64,000 bases of DNA. It comes from Colius striatus (lineage: Eukaryota; Chordata; Aves; Coliiformes; Coliidae). This document shows, piece by piece, positions 63,918-64,000 of the stretch (positions are counted from its first letter, which is position 1; each line of letters begins with the position of its first letter). The notes beneath the pieces are model-generated. The model was not told the origin of the DNA. It was given only the letters and a program-made list of their open reading frames with translations, and ran no database searches. The stretch is from assembly GCF_028858725.1 (NCBI RefSeq), contig NC_084763.1, positions 56,257,152 to 56,321,151 on the forward strand, in the 5' to 3' direction. The translations under genes were made by a program, and so were the position numbers.

Positions 63918-64000
63918 CTACAAGAAATAACCCCCCACACGGTTCATTAGTTATCTACAGAGTTTAATCACTTACAAACATAATTTTTCACCTCTAGGAA

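Overview
The window is vertebrate and almost certainly avian. It carries at least a dozen fragments of the CR1 LINE with the typical 3' tail (repeats of ATTCTATG), two CpG-island promoters, small exons with GT-AG introns, and the gene order CCDC13 - HIGD1A - ACKR2 - CYP8B1, which is the order of human 3p22.1. No prokaryotic or viral gene system is present. Most open frames over 60 codons are chance frames in introns, CR1 or CpG-rich DNA.

Layout. Positions 1-13,500 (minus): the 5' part of CCDC13, five coding exons between 12,069 and 1,520, with the 3' part off the left edge and a CpG-island promoter at 13,000-13,560. Positions 13,715-20,250 (minus): HIGD1A, three coding exons giving a 95-residue mitochondrial HIG1-domain protein, with a CpG-island promoter at 19,930-20,420 that holds a 29-bp tandem repeat and a perfect CRE. 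Positions 20,425-21,731: a 1.3-kb GC-rich minisatellite. Positions 28,606-29,720 (plus): the main coding exon of ACKR2, an atypical chemokine receptor. Positions 32,446-33,978 (plus): intronless CYP8B1, sterol 12-alpha-hydroxylase. Positions 38,362 to beyond 64,000 (minus): 27 exons of a giant SPEG-like tandem-kinase gene, tail to tail with CYP8B1. It encodes Ig - kinase 1 - long linker - Ig - FN3 - kinase 2; the C-terminus is complete and the N-terminus is off the right edge.

The genes are neighbours by synteny, not a pathway: a coiled-coil centrosome/cilium protein, a respiratory-chain assembly factor, a chemokine scavenger, a bile-acid enzyme and a striated-muscle kinase. The most interesting item is the SPEG-like gene. 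As I recall, mammals have one SPEG gene at another locus (human 2q35), so this looks like a second family member kept in birds. I reconstructed all 27 exons from splice sites; phase agrees at every junction, including a 27-base micro-exon inside kinase 1. Homology statements rest on remembered family sequences, not on searches.
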